A stretch of 64,000 bases of DNA from Gracilibacillus timonensis (GTDB lineage Bacteria > Bacillota > Bacilli > Bacillales > Amphibacillaceae). The stretch spans positions 372,001-436,000 of the forward strand of contig NZ_FLKH01000010.1 of NCBI RefSeq assembly GCF_900086715.1, given 5' to 3'. The position numbers and the translations under genes are program-made. Positions 26,421-37,233 of this stretch are shown one piece after another (position 1 is the first letter of the stretch; each line of letters opens with the position of its first letter). The notes beneath the pieces are model-generated. The model saw only the letters and a program-made list of their open reading frames with translations, had not been told where the DNA came from and made no database searches.

Positions 26421-27458
26421 TTATTTGGTAGCGACGTTTCTTGCACCGCAACTCTCCCTTACAACTAGATGGGTAGGGACTGTTACTTTTAAAGGAATAC
26501 TTCTTCCTTTCAATCGATCCATCAAGAGCTTTACAGCTGTAATCCCCATTTCTTCAATAGGTACGTGTACCGAAGTTAATGGACAACTAGCAAATTGAGC
26601 TAATTCTACATCATCAAAACTTACTATCCTAACATCGTTCGGAACACTCAGCTTCGCTTCTCTAAGCGCGCTTAATGCTCCAACAGCCATTCGATCACTA
26701 GCAACAAAATAGGCATCAGGCATATTCCCTTGTACAATGGCTTCTTTCATTAAACGATAACCATCTACCATAGTAAAATAACCTAGGTGTACATTTTTTT
26801 CATTATATTTACCCGTTTCCTTCATCTTTTCTACGAACGTTGCATATCGATCATCTTTCGCAAATTGTCTTTCTTGACCATCCCTGTATTCTACAATATA
26901 ACCACCCAAAAAACCGATAGTCTCAGCACCATTTTGCAAAAGGTGTTCCAAGGCCAAATTAGTGGATTTTCGAAAATCGAGCACCACCGCATCATACTGA
27001 CTTTCGTCTGGTGAATAATCAACATAAACTACATGTTCAACCTTGTTTTTTAATGAAACAACCAAACTAGGATCTACCTGTCCTATCATAATAAGACCAT
27101 CTAAATGCTGACTTAGCTGATCAGGAGTAAAATTATCAGCTCTGTATATAACAGTTGTCCTCATGCCCATTTTAATACATTGGTTCTCTATCCCTTTTCT
27201 TAATGCCAGAAAATAAGGATCATTTAACTCCTCTTCAAGCGATTGACATACAAAAACACCCACTTGATATGACTTGTTATCCTTTACTGCTTCTTGTTTT
27301 CGAAGTTGAACCGTTTTATAATTCAAGTTTCTTGCTGTGGACATAATACGTTGACGTGTTTCATCCGTCACCGATAGAGTATGGTCATTGTTCAGTACCC
27401 TAGATACCGTTGTAGGAGATACATTGGCCTTTAGCGCAATATCTTTTATCGTTGTCAT
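26421..27458 (-). CDS. LacI-family regulator of sugar module 1
   Basis: A 345-residue LacI/GalR repressor. The HTH and hinge are at residues 1-55 (MTTIKDIALKANVSPTTVSR, with RVLNNDHTLSV), followed by a periplasmic-binding-like sugar sensor domain. [33 protein letters not shown] and RIVSFDDVELAQFASCPLTS are typical. The ATG at 27458 has AAAGGAG upstream; a longer frame is unlikely. It is last in the module, downstream of the YesL gene, an unusual place for a repressor gene. It closely matches the second copy at 31744-32787, so the two may cross-regulate. Confidence 0.9.
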   Translation of the reverse strand: MTTIKDIALKANVSPTTVSRVLNNDHTLSVTDETRQRIMSTARNLNYKTVQLRKQEAVKDNKSYQVGVFVCQSLEEELNDPYFLALRKGIENQCIKMGMRTTVIYRADNFTPDQLSQHLDGLIMIGQVDPSLVVSLKNKVEHVVYVDYSPDESQYDAVVLDFRKSTNLALEHLLQNGAETIGFLGGYIVEYRDGQERQFAKDDRYATFVEKMKETGKYNEKNVHLGYFTMVDGYRLMKEAIVQGNMPDAYFVASDRMAVGALSALREAKLSVPNDVRIVSFDDVELAQFASCPLTSVHVPIEEMGITAVKLLMDRLKGRSIPLKVTVPTHLVVRESCGARNVATK

Positions 27459-27537
27459 ATTTTTTGTTCTCCTTTCTAAATACATACTCCACCATTTATT
27501 TTATTCATATGATTATGTATCCCCATAGAGCAAGGGA

Positions 27538-28164
27538 TTAATAATTTGCACGAAGTTTATGCATTTTTTGTCTTTCTGCTACTCTATTAAAGACAAATAA
27601 ACAGGTTCGCATGATGATATAAGCGATTAAACTACCTGAAAAAAAGAATATAGCATTTGGCAGGACAAACAGAAAAGCTATGGTGAGCGTTATACAAATG
27701 AGCAGCCCTAAGTTTATTAATGGATGAGTAGACATTAGATAGAAAGAATATTTAAAGACTTCTTTTAAAGAGATCTGATAATGTACATACACCGGGATAA
27801 CATATAATAACGTAAGCCCTACAACGATCATAACCATTGTCAATGGAAATTTAATCAAATCATGAAAGGAATTTTGATAAAAAGACATGTATTGAATATT
27901 AACATAGAATAAAAAGAGGGTGACTGTTATGGTTAAACCTAATACATTACTTTTTATGAATTCTTTTTTGTAAATAGTATAAAACATCTTTATATTCCAC
28001 TCATCTATATTCCCCATAAGCCATTTCCGTAAAATGATAAACATTGTTACAGTTGCAGGAAAAACACCAAAGATAACCGCCCCCAATAGAGAGAAACCAA
28101 GCCAAAGAATATTGAGATAAGCAATTTTAGCAATCCATTCCATTCCGTTCATCATATTCTTCAT
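27538..28164 (-). CDS. YesL/DUF624 membrane protein, module 1
   Basis: A 208-residue protein with five to six hydrophobic segments. It begins MKNMMNGMEWIAKIAYLNIL and carries FPATVTMFIILRKWLMG, the family hallmark. DUF624 proteins are regularly encoded beside carbohydrate ABC transporters in Bacillales; their job is unknown. GAGGTG lies before the ATG. The gap of about 150 bases to the upstream permease is larger than elsewhere in the module. The paralog in module 2 lies in the same place. Confidence 0.85.
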   Translation of the reverse strand: MKNMMNGMEWIAKIAYLNILWLGFSLLGAVIFGVFPATVTMFIILRKWLMGNIDEWNIKMFYTIYKKEFIKSNVLGLTITVTLFLFYVNIQYMSFYQNSFHDLIKFPLTMVMIVVGLTLLYVIPVYVHYQISLKEVFKYSFYLMSTHPLINLGLLICITLTIAFLFVLPNAIFFFSGSLIAYIIMRTCLFVFNRVAERQKMHKLRANY

Positions 28165-28317
28165 TTTTATTATAACACCTCTTTATTTTTGATGATACTA
28201 TTAGAGCATTAATCAGGTATATTTTCACATATCTTTTGTTCTATTACTTGATTACAAGCCCTGCAGTAGAGTAAACTACTGCAGGTTACTGAAATAATTA
28301 TAGGTCATTTTTTAATA

Positions 28318-29148
28318 TTACCCTTTAATCCCTGTTAAAGTAATACCTTCAATAATATGTCGTTGTGCAAACAGGTAAACTATAATGACTGGCACTATGG
28401 AAATAGTCGCACCCGCCATCATATACGCCCAGTTCGTAACATATAAACCTTTAAAATTATTTAGTAATAATGGTACTGTAAAATTCTCTGGTGTGGACAA
28501 ATAGATTAATGCATCGATAAAGTTATTATATGTCTGCATAAAGATAAAAATAGACATAGCAGCTAATGCAGGTCGAATCAATGGTAATATTACACTCCAG
28601 TAGACTCTAGCTGGATTTGCCCCATCCATAATAGCCGCTTCCTCTAACTCTTTTGGTATCCCTCGGATAAACTGTCGTAATAAAAACACAGCAAATGCAT
28701 TAAACAAGGCTCCCGGTATAATAAGAGGCAAGTGGGTGTCTAACCAACCTAACCAGTCCATAATTAAGTATAATGGGATCATAGTTACCTGTTTTGGGAT
28801 CATCATCGTTGCTAAGAATAAAATAAACAAGAATCCCGAACCTTTAAATCTTAATTTAGCAAATGCGTACGCTGCCATGGAACCAGTAAATATCTGCCCT
28901 ATAACAGCAATAGCCGTAATATAAAAACTGTTCCAATAGGCTCGCCCAAATGGCATCGCTTGAAAAGAATCAATATAATTTTGCCAAACAACTGGATCCG
29001 GAATCCACACCGGCGGAATAGCAAAAATCTGAGTCATATCCTTCAGAGAACTTCCGATCGTCCATAAAAATGGAAAGACCATTAGAAAGGAGCCTATAAT
29101 TAAGAAAATATGCAAAAAAACTCTTCCGTACGTCAACTTAGTCTTCAT
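28318..29148 (-). CDS. Carbohydrate ABC transporter permease, MalG type, module 1
   Basis: A 276-residue inner-membrane permease with six helices. The EAA loop that contacts the ATPase reads LEEAAIMDGANPARVYWSVI, and the C terminus ends GITLTGIKG as usual. By eye it differs from the module 2 permease at only about 14 of 276 positions. It overlaps the preceding permease gene by 11 bases. There is no ATPase gene in the module, as is common for MsmX-dependent transporters. Confidence 0.93.
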   Translation of the reverse strand: MKTKLTYGRVFLHIFLIIGSFLMVFPFLWTIGSSLKDMTQIFAIPPVWIPDPVVWQNYIDSFQAMPFGRAYWNSFYITAIAVIGQIFTGSMAAYAFAKLRFKGSGFLFILFLATMMIPKQVTMIPLYLIMDWLGWLDTHLPLIIPGALFNAFAVFLLRQFIRGIPKELEEAAIMDGANPARVYWSVILPLIRPALAAMSIFIFMQTYNNFIDALIYLSTPENFTVPLLLNNFKGLYVTNWAYMMAGATISIVPVIIVYLFAQRHIIEGITLTGIKG

Positions 29149-30007
29149 AATACACCCACCTTTTCTGCAATGTAAACTGAATCAAAGTGATAATTAAAAT
29201 AACCACAAACAGTATCATCGCAGCTGCTGAACTCATTCCAAATTGAAAGTCAACAAAGGCATTTTGATATATATGATATACCATTGTATAACTTGCCTTG
29301 CCTGGTCCACCTTGTGTAAGTACGAATGCCTGATCAAACACTTGAAAAGAACCTATAAGCGCCATTATCGCTAAAAAAAAGGTGGTCGGAGATAACATAG
29401 GCAATGTAATTTTATAAAACTGTTGAAACTTTGATGCTCCATCAATTTCCGCTGCTTCATAATAAGATTTTGATATTCCTTGTAAACCAGCTAGAAAAAT
29501 AACCATATTATAACCTAATTGCCACCAAATACTTAGTACAGCGATTGAAATCATAACAAGACTTGTATTTGTTAGCCAATTCGGCCCTTCAACACCAATC
29601 ATCGCAAGCATTTGATTCAAAATACCAATATCACCATTCAGAATCCACATCCATATTACTGAAATGGACACGGAACTAGTAACCACTGGCATAAAGAAAA
29701 ACAAACGATAAAGTTCTTTTCCCTTTATTTTATTCAAAGCCACCGCAAGAACTAGCGATAACAATAATCCCACTGGTACTGTTAAAATCGTATATAAAAT
29801 AGTATTATAGGTAGCCGTCCAAAAGTCTGATTGGCTCAATTGATTAACATAGTTGCTAATCCCTACAAAAGTCCTCTGACTAAAACCATCCCATTTCATA
29901 AAGCTTATAACAAATGCAGAAATCAATGGTATAATGGCAAATGCAATTAAACCGAGCAATTGTGGTGTCAAAAAAAGGAGTGACCATTTTGCATTATTTT
30001 TTTGCAC
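29138..30007 (-). CDS. Carbohydrate ABC transporter permease, MalF type, module 1
   Basis: A 289-residue permease with six helices. The EAA loop reads YYEAAEIDGASKFQQFYKIT, and VLTQGGPGKASYTMVYHIYQ lies near the C terminus, both diagnostic of CUT1 sugar permeases. I take the GTG at 30007 (MQKNNAKWSLLF) as the start. The same GTG with the same GGGTGG eight bases upstream is conserved in module 2, and both give 289 residues. It follows the solute-binding protein gene and overlaps the MalG gene. Confidence 0.92.
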   Translation of the reverse strand: MQKNNAKWSLLFLTPQLLGLIAFAIIPLISAFVISFMKWDGFSQRTFVGISNYVNQLSQSDFWTATYNTILYTILTVPVGLLLSLVLAVALNKIKGKELYRLFFFMPVVTSSVSISVIWMWILNGDIGILNQMLAMIGVEGPNWLTNTSLVMISIAVLSIWWQLGYNMVIFLAGLQGISKSYYEAAEIDGASKFQQFYKITLPMLSPTTFFLAIMALIGSFQVFDQAFVLTQGGPGKASYTMVYHIYQNAFVDFQFGMSSAAAMILFVVILIITLIQFTLQKRWVYYED

Positions 30008-30077
30008 GTTCACTTCCACCCTTCATTTATTTAGTATAAACATAGGGTAAGTGAAATCACTCACCCTATTTGCACAA

Positions 30078-31379
30078 TTATTCTCCATTCTGATATTCTG
30101 CTATCATTTCTTTCCCGATTTGATCAATTTGTTCTACAGTCGTATCTAAATCTTCTTGCCCTAAGAATAATAGATCTAATGTATCGTTGATTTGTTCATC
30201 TAAACCAGGTACAACCGTCCGCTCCACAACACCGACATCCCTAACATCCAATAAATAATTAGAATGTTCTGGGACTTCAACACCTTCAATAATATCATCT
30301 GCGGTTGTTACAGACGGAACAGCATTTCCTCCTTCTTCCAATCGATCTCTTTGTCCTTGTTCAGAGACATAATAGGATAGGAATTTTTGAGCTTCTTCCA
30401 CATTGTCTGAATGTTCTCCAATCGCCATGTAGGCTGCCGCAATTCCACCCATTTCTAATTCCTCGCCTGTATTTGTTGGCCATGGGATATAGTCAAAATC
30501 AAAGCTATCATTATCACTAAACATTGGCGTTAACCATCTGCCAGCTGCTATAAATGCCGTTTGGTTTGACATAAACATCGCATCTGGTCCTTGTCCTTCG
30601 GGAAGTGAGCCTGCATATGTGAAGTTACCATCAGCAATGTTGTCTGCAATATACCCAAGGGCTTCTTGTGCTTCTTGGTTTTCACCTAAAATCATGTTGT
30701 CTTCTTCGTCATATACTCTCCCACCATTAGACCACATCCAGCTATAATAGTGTAATTGTCCATTCTCAGCTACAAAACCATAATTCCCTGCTTCAGTCAC
30801 TTGTTCATTTAATTGTTGGAAATTTTCCCAATCCCATTCCCCAGCTTCATACAACTTTTGAGGTTCATTTGGATCGATTCCAGACTCCTCCAAAACATTT
30901 TTGTTATAATAGATTAACATCGGATTCGAGTCAACAGGTACACCATATAAACCATCCTCTTGCTGTGCATCACCCCAAAGCCCTTCCGCAAACTCGTCTT
31001 TCTGTACGTAACTATCCTCTAACTCTAAAAATTCTCCTAATTCAACCAGTCGATCTGTTTGAGCTAACTGTCCCATGTATTCTGCACCTACATAAAACAA
31101 ATCTGGCGCCTGACTACCTTGCAGTTGAGTAAATAATTGTTGTCTATACGTATCACCTGGAGCAGGAATCAGTTCTACCGATACGTGAGGATTTTCCTCC
31201 ATGTAAGCATCTACTGCTTTTTGGTATATTTCTTGTTCCTGAGGATTTCCGTATGCTGTCATCGTTAATTCTACATTTTCATCCTCACCTGCTCCCCCAT
31301 CTCCATTTGAATCATTAGAGCAAGCCACAATAATGATTAATAAAAAACTTAGTACAAGCAACATCGATATTTTCTTCAT
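30078..31379 (-). CDS. Sugar ABC transporter solute-binding lipoprotein, module 1
   Basis: A 433-residue CUT1-type binding protein. The signal peptide ends in the lipobox IIVACSND, placing a lipid-anchored cysteine at about residue 20, followed by a Gly/Glu-rich spacer. Core features are FTQLQGSQAPDLFYVGAEYM, VDSNPMLIYYNKNVLEESG and MFMSNQTAFIAAGRWLTPMF. It is the first gene of module 1, with cre-like and palindromic elements upstream. The ligand is unknown; the neighbouring GH4 gene suggests an alpha-galactoside or related oligosaccharide. Confidence 0.92.
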   Translation of the reverse strand: MKKISMLLVLSFLLIIIVACSNDSNGDGGAGEDENVELTMTAYGNPQEQEIYQKAVDAYMEENPHVSVELIPAPGDTYRQQLFTQLQGSQAPDLFYVGAEYMGQLAQTDRLVELGEFLELEDSYVQKDEFAEGLWGDAQQEDGLYGVPVDSNPMLIYYNKNVLEESGIDPNEPQKLYEAGEWDWENFQQLNEQVTEAGNYGFVAENGQLHYYSWMWSNGGRVYDEEDNMILGENQEAQEALGYIADNIADGNFTYAGSLPEGQGPDAMFMSNQTAFIAAGRWLTPMFSDNDSFDFDYIPWPTNTGEELEMGGIAAAYMAIGEHSDNVEEAQKFLSYYVSEQGQRDRLEEGGNAVPSVTTADDIIEGVEVPEHSNYLLDVRDVGVVERTVVPGLDEQINDTLDLLFLGQEDLDTTVEQIDQIGKEMIAEYQNGE

Positions 31380-31391
31380 AACCCTTCTCCT

Positions 31392-31415
31392 TTTCAGTAA
31401 ATTATTTACTTGAAA
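31392..31415. promoter_or_regulatory. Inverted repeat upstream of module 1, possible LacI operator
   Basis: TTTCAGTAAAT and ATTTACTTGAAA form a near-perfect dyad just upstream of the binding-protein gene. Related TTTACTGAA sequences recur at about 31520 and 31600. Its place suits the LacI regulator of the module, but binding is inferred. Confidence 0.45.
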
Positions 31416-31496
31416 AAATCATTTAAAATTCGGAATTCCTTAATAAATTTAAAAAAGGCCTTGTATTTCAGATCTTTTAACATGTTATCACACTGT

Positions 31497-31510
31497 GAAT
31501 CCGCTTGCAA
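31497..31510. promoter_or_regulatory. cre-like element upstream of module 1
   Basis: TGAATCCGCTTGCA fits the catabolite-response consensus TGWAANCGNTNWCA with two mismatches. The corresponding position before module 2 has a better match at 36742. Confidence 0.35.
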
Positions 31511-31702
31511 CTAAATTTTACTGAATTTAATATATTTTTTTAGTGATATTACACTTATAATAAATAGATATTATATGTTTTGTTCTATTATACTTTTTTT
31601 AATTACTGAAAATTTACTGAAATAAAGATATTCTTCTTCTCTCACTTTATTTTTTTGATTACTTAAGTCTGTTGTAGTCACTGATTTTTTAAATTTCCCA
31701 TT

Positions 31703-31743
31703 AAAAAAATCGAGAGGAGCTGTCTTTAGGGCTCTTCTCTCGA

Positions 31744-31746
<3 letters not shown>
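31703..31746 (-). terminator. Intrinsic terminator of sugar module 2
   Basis: On the minus strand AATCGAGAG pairs with CTCTCGATT, extended by AGAGC with GCTC, followed by TTTTTTT. It overlaps the stop codon of the second lacI gene. Confidence 0.85.
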
Positions 31747-32790
<1,044 letters not shown>

Positions 32791-32848
32791 TTATCCACCT
32801 TTTTTTATAGTAACTCGCCATCATTGCCATCTATCTAATTATCTTACC

Positions 32849-33481
32849 TCATGGTGTATAATTCTCCTGCAATCGAAGCAGTTCTTGTTTTTCTGCTACC
32901 TTGTTAAACACATACAAACATGTTCGCATCGTAATATAGGCCGTTAAGCTTCCAGAAAAAAAGAGGATAGCATACGGTAAAATAAACATACACAACAGCA
33001 TAATAGCCAAGCTGATTAGCATTCCTATATTTGCCAACGGATGGCTCAGCATTAAATAGAAGGCATATTTACATACTTCTTTTAACGAGACTTGATAATG
33101 TACATACACCGGAATGACATATAACATCATTAAACCAATGACGATCATCACTGTAAGCAGCGGCCATTTAATCATCCCGTGAAATCCACTATGATAATAG
33201 GACATATATTGAATGTTGACATAACACAGAAAGGAAACGGCCAGAAAAATAAGACCTATGACATTGCTTTTCACAAACTCTTTCTTATAGATTGAATAAA
33301 ACATTCGGAAGTCCCATTCTTGTATATTTCCTAATAACCAACGCCTAATAATCGTAAACATGGCTACCGTCGCCGGAAATAAACCAAAGACAACCAAACC
33401 TAGTATGGTGAAAATAAGCCATAACACGTTCAAATAGGCCATCCTAGTAATCCATTCCATCCCGTTCATTACGCTTTTCAC
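32849..33481 (-). CDS. YesL/DUF624 membrane protein, module 2
   Basis: A 210-residue polytopic protein starting MKSVMNGMEWITRMAYLNVL with FPATVAMFTIIRRWLLG, colinear with the module 1 protein. It has five to six hydrophobic segments. AAAGAGGTG lies before the ATG. A small hairpin (CTGCAGCAACC..GGTTGCTGCAG type, about 33510-33540) separates it from the permease gene and could stabilise or partly end the message; the same GCAG inverted repeat occurs at the equivalent place in module 1. Confidence 0.85.
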   Translation of the reverse strand: MKSVMNGMEWITRMAYLNVLWLIFTILGLVVFGLFPATVAMFTIIRRWLLGNIQEWDFRMFYSIYKKEFVKSNVIGLIFLAVSFLCYVNIQYMSYYHSGFHGMIKWPLLTVMIVIGLMMLYVIPVYVHYQVSLKEVCKYAFYLMLSHPLANIGMLISLAIMLLCMFILPYAILFFSGSLTAYITMRTCLYVFNKVAEKQELLRLQENYTP

Positions 33482-33547
33482 ACTAGCACCTCTTTTCCTT
33501 GACGGACCACCTGCAGCAACCGTAGATTGCTGCAGGTTCGTTTTAGA

Positions 33548-34378
33548 CTAACCTTTTATACCCGTTAAGGTAATCCCTTCAATAATATACCGCTGGGCAA
33601 ATAAATAGACGATAATCACCGGTACAATCGAAATAGTCGCTCCCGCCATCATATATGACCAGTTGGTCACGTATAAACCTTTAAAATTGTTCAGTAAAAG
33701 CGGAACCGTAAAATTAGTCGGTGTAGATAAATAGATTAAGGCATCAATAAAATTATTATAGGTCTGCATAAAGATAAAAATAGACATCGCAGCAAGCGCT
33801 GGTCGAATTAATGGCAGGATCACACTCCAATATATTCTGATTGGATTGGCTCCATCCATTATCGCCGCTTCCTCTAATTCTTTAGGGATACCTCGGATAA
33901 ATTGACGCAGCAAGAATACAGCAAAGGCATTAAATAAGGCACCTGGAATAATTAATGGCAAATGCGTATCTAACCATCCTAACCAATCCATAATTAAATA
34001 TAATGGAATCATGGTTACTTGTTTCGGGATCATCATCGTTGCCAGGAATAAAATAAACAGGACACCAGAACCTTTAAACCTTAACTTCGCAAAGGCGTAG
34101 GCCGCCATGGAGCCTGTGAATATCTGTCCTACCACGGCAATCGTTGTAATATAAAAGCTATTCCAATAGGCACGCCCAAACGGCATGGCTTGAAAGGAAT
34201 CAATATAATTTTGCCAAACGACTGGGTTGGGAATCCACACCGGTGGAATCGCAAAAATTTGCGTCATATCCTTCAACGAGCTACCGATCGTCCAGAGAAA
34301 AGGGAAGACCATCAGAAAGGAGCCAATAATTAAGACAATATGCAACAATACTTTTCCAAACGATAACTTAGTCTTCAT
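33548..34378 (-). CDS. Carbohydrate ABC transporter permease, MalG type, module 2
   Basis: A 276-residue, six-helix permease with EAA loop LEEAAIMDGANPIRIYWSVI and the end GITLTGIKG. It is the most strongly conserved member of the duplicated module (about 14 differences from the other copy, five of them in the first 15 residues). It overlaps the upstream MalF gene by 11 bases, exactly as in module 1. Confidence 0.93.
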   Translation of the reverse strand: MKTKLSFGKVLLHIVLIIGSFLMVFPFLWTIGSSLKDMTQIFAIPPVWIPNPVVWQNYIDSFQAMPFGRAYWNSFYITTIAVVGQIFTGSMAAYAFAKLRFKGSGVLFILFLATMMIPKQVTMIPLYLIMDWLGWLDTHLPLIIPGALFNAFAVFLLRQFIRGIPKELEEAAIMDGANPIRIYWSVILPLIRPALAAMSIFIFMQTYNNFIDALIYLSTPTNFTVPLLLNNFKGLYVTNWSYMMAGATISIVPVIIVYLFAQRYIIEGITLTGIKG

Positions 34379-35237
34379 AGTATACCCACCTTTTCTGCAG
34401 TGTGAACTGTATCAAGGTAATGATCAAAATAACCACGAACAAAACCATAGCAGCAGCCGAACTCATCCCAAATTGAAAATCGATAAAGGCATTTTGGTAA
34501 ATATGATATACCATCGTATAACTTGCTTTACCTGGCCCTCCCTGTGTTAAAACAAAGGCTTGGTCAAACACTTGGAACGAGCCAATCAGCGCCATAATCG
34601 TTAAAAAAAAGGTAGTTGGCGACAACATAGGAAGCGTAATCTTATAGAATTGTTGAAACTTGGAAGCCCCATCGATTTCAGCAGCCTCGTAGTATGTTTT
34701 CGATATTCCTTGCAACCCAGCTAAGAAAATGACCATATTATAACCCAATTGCCACCAGATACTTAAGATCGCAATCGAGATCATCACAATACTGGTATTG
34801 GTTAACCAGTTCGGTCCGTCTATACCAATCGCCGCAAGCATTTGATTTAAAATACCAATATCACCATTTAAAATCCACATCCAAATGACGGCGATAGATA
34901 CGGAACTAGTGACTACTGGCATAAAGAAAAATAAACGATAGAATTCTTTCCCTTTTATCTTATTCAAGGCAATCGCAAGTATAAGCGATAACAGCAACCC
35001 TACCGGCACCGTTAGAATGGTATATAAAATCGTATTATAAGTAGCCGTCCAAAAATCAGATTGGGTCAGTTGGTTGATATAATTACTGATTCCTACAAAC
35101 GTTCGTTGGCCAAAGCCATCCCACTTCATAAAGCTTAAAACAAAGGCAGAGATCAATGGAATAATGGCAAAGGCGAGTAAACCAAGCAATTGTGGCGTTA
35201 AAAACAGGAGTCCCCATTTTGCATTTTGTTTCTGCAC
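34368..35237 (-). CDS. Carbohydrate ABC transporter permease, MalF type, module 2
   Basis: A 289-residue CUT1 permease with EAA loop YYEAAEIDGASKFQQFYKIT and VLTQGGPGKASYTMVYHIYQ, nearly the same as its module 1 twin. I chose the GTG at 35237 (MQKQNAKWGLLF) because length, start codon and upstream GGGTGG agree with module 1. A frame extending 14 codons further upstream has no support. It stands about 70 bases after the binding-protein gene. Confidence 0.92.
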   Translation of the reverse strand: MQKQNAKWGLLFLTPQLLGLLAFAIIPLISAFVLSFMKWDGFGQRTFVGISNYINQLTQSDFWTATYNTILYTILTVPVGLLLSLILAIALNKIKGKEFYRLFFFMPVVTSSVSIAVIWMWILNGDIGILNQMLAAIGIDGPNWLTNTSIVMISIAILSIWWQLGYNMVIFLAGLQGISKTYYEAAEIDGASKFQQFYKITLPMLSPTTFFLTIMALIGSFQVFDQAFVLTQGGPGKASYTMVYHIYQNAFIDFQFGMSSAAAMVLFVVILIITLIQFTLQKRWVYYED

Positions 35238-35308
35238 GTTTCCTTCCACCCTTCTTTCCGTAGTATAGGGAAAGGGCAAGCCATTGCACTCACCCTTTTC
35301 ACGATCGT

Positions 35309-36634
35309 TTACTCTTCGTTACGATATTCTTCGATCATATCTTTGCCTACTTGATCAATCTCTGCTACTGCTGCATCCAGTTCTTCTTCCCCTAGGTATA
35401 ATAAATCTAAAATACTATTTATTTCTTCATCTAAGCCCGGAATAGTTGTCTGTTTATCTTCCACCATGCCAATATTTCTCACATCTACTAAATAACTCGA
35501 GTGTTCTGGGATATCAGCCTGCTCTACAATATCATCGGCAGCTTCTACAGAAGGTACCGCATTCCCCCCATCTGTCAATCGGGCACGCTGACCATCCTCT
35601 GAGGTATAAAAGGACAAGAATTTTATGGCCTCATCTACGTGATCCGAATGCTCCCCTACCGACAGATAAGCAGTAGCAATACCTGCTGTTTCCGTTTGCT
35701 CACCAGTATTGGTCGGCCAAGGAATATAATCAAATTCTAATGCTTCATTCTCACTAAACATCGGCGTCAGCCATCTGCCCGCTGCTACAAATGCCGTTTG
35801 ATTGGACATAAACATCGCGTCTGGTCCTTGCCCTTCCGGTAACGCTCCTGCATAGGTGAAATTACCAGCCGCAATATTTTCACTTACATAACCAAACGCC
35901 TCTTGCGCCTCTGGATTATCTGCTAAAATCATATTCGTGTCTTCATCATACATATTACCGCCATTTGTCCAAATCCAGCTAAAATTGTGCATCGCACTAT
36001 TTTCAGCGACAAAACCATACTTTCCGCTCTGTGCTACCTGCTCACTCAGCTGTGAAAAATGCTCCCAATCCCAGTCTCCGGCTTCGAATAGCTTTTGCGG
36101 TTCTTCTGGATCGATACCGGCTTCCTCTAGCACGTTCTTATTATAGTAGATCAGCATTGGATTGGAATCGACGGCCGTACCATAAATACCATCATCGTTC
36201 CTCGCAGGTCCCCAAAGTCCTTCTGCAAATTCATCTGGTGCCACATAGCTGTCATCTGATTCTAGAAATTCTGTCAATTCTACAATTCTTCCTGTTTTGA
36301 TTAATTGCGCCATATATTCTGCCCCTACATAGAACAAATCGGTTGCCTGACTTCCTTGTAGTTGAGTAAATAACTGCTGGCGATAGGTATCACCTGGAGC
36401 AGGGATTAGTTCGACTGACACATCTGGATTCTCCTCCATATAGGCATCCAATGCCCTTTGGTATACCTTTTGTTCTGCAGGATTTCCCCACGCTGTCATG
36501 GTCAGTTTTACATCAGCATCTGGATTCCCACCACCTGAACCACCATCCCCACTACCTGAGTCATTGGAGCATGCAGAAAGGAAGATAAACACGAAACCAA
36601 GTAACATGATCGTAACGAATCTTACTCTTTTCAT
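35309..36634 (-). CDS. Sugar ABC transporter solute-binding lipoprotein, module 2
   Basis: A 441-residue CUT1 binding protein with lipobox LSACSNDS at about residue 22 and a Gly/Ser-rich spacer (GSGDGGSGGGN). The core shows FTQLQGSQATDLFYVGAEYM, VDSNPMLIYYNKNVLEEAG and MFMSNQTAFVAAGRWLTPMF. It is the most diverged member of the duplicated pair apart from LacI, which may mean the two transporters differ in ligand. It is the first gene of module 2; GAGGGGGAAAC precedes the ATG. Confidence 0.92.
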   Translation of the reverse strand: MKRVRFVTIMLLGFVFIFLSACSNDSGSGDGGSGGGNPDADVKLTMTAWGNPAEQKVYQRALDAYMEENPDVSVELIPAPGDTYRQQLFTQLQGSQATDLFYVGAEYMAQLIKTGRIVELTEFLESDDSYVAPDEFAEGLWGPARNDDGIYGTAVDSNPMLIYYNKNVLEEAGIDPEEPQKLFEAGDWDWEHFSQLSEQVAQSGKYGFVAENSAMHNFSWIWTNGGNMYDEDTNMILADNPEAQEAFGYVSENIAAGNFTYAGALPEGQGPDAMFMSNQTAFVAAGRWLTPMFSENEALEFDYIPWPTNTGEQTETAGIATAYLSVGEHSDHVDEAIKFLSFYTSEDGQRARLTDGGNAVPSVEAADDIVEQADIPEHSSYLVDVRNIGMVEDKQTTIPGLDEEINSILDLLYLGEEELDAAVAEIDQVGKDMIEEYRNEE

Positions 36635-36741
36635 TTTTTGTTTCCCCCTCTTGTTTTAGTAAACAAACCTTGTCAAACTCCTGAAGCCTAAACACAATAA
36701 ACGGATAAACGTAAGCCACTAATAGGAACAATCCCTCTCGA

Positions 36742-36755
36742 TGAATGCGTTTACA
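36742..36755. promoter_or_regulatory. cre-like element upstream of module 2
   Basis: TGAATGCGTTTACA fits TGWAANCGNTNWCA with one mismatch, about 110 bases before the binding-protein gene. Carbon catabolite control by CcpA is likely but unproven; a LacI-family operator would look similar. Confidence 0.5.
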
Positions 36756-37233
36756 ATATACATATTTTTAAAAAACTAAAACATGCACATAAATTAAGTA
36801 AATGTATTAGTTAGAATGAATGTTTGATACGCTGCCGCCTTCCTCGTGATAGGCATTATATGCACAAAACTAGGAGTCGTGATGATTTTGCATTCAGAAA
36901 ACGATAAGATCATACCACATAAATTCTTAGTCTGATTACAGCTATGATGGCAAATAATTCTTGCAGCACCTCATCACTTAGCCATTCATATAAATCCTAC
37001 ACCTCCTAATTTACTCAAAATGTCATCCGGTTATCATTCTGATTATTCTTTTACCTATGAACAAAATATTTAGTAAATTTATGTAATATGATACTTATTA
37101 GTTTATTTAATATGCTAATAAGTACTAAAATTAAATTAAAAAATTACTAATAGTTCTATTAATGTTATATAATATACCGAGAATGTAGAAGATAGAATGG
37201 TAAGATTTTTATAAAAAGAGCCGTTACGAGCCT
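36756..37233. other. Intergenic region, AT-rich
   Basis: Lies between the module 2 promoter region and the group II intron. It shows A/T-rich low-complexity sequence around 37080-37170 and no coding frame. Confidence 0.5.
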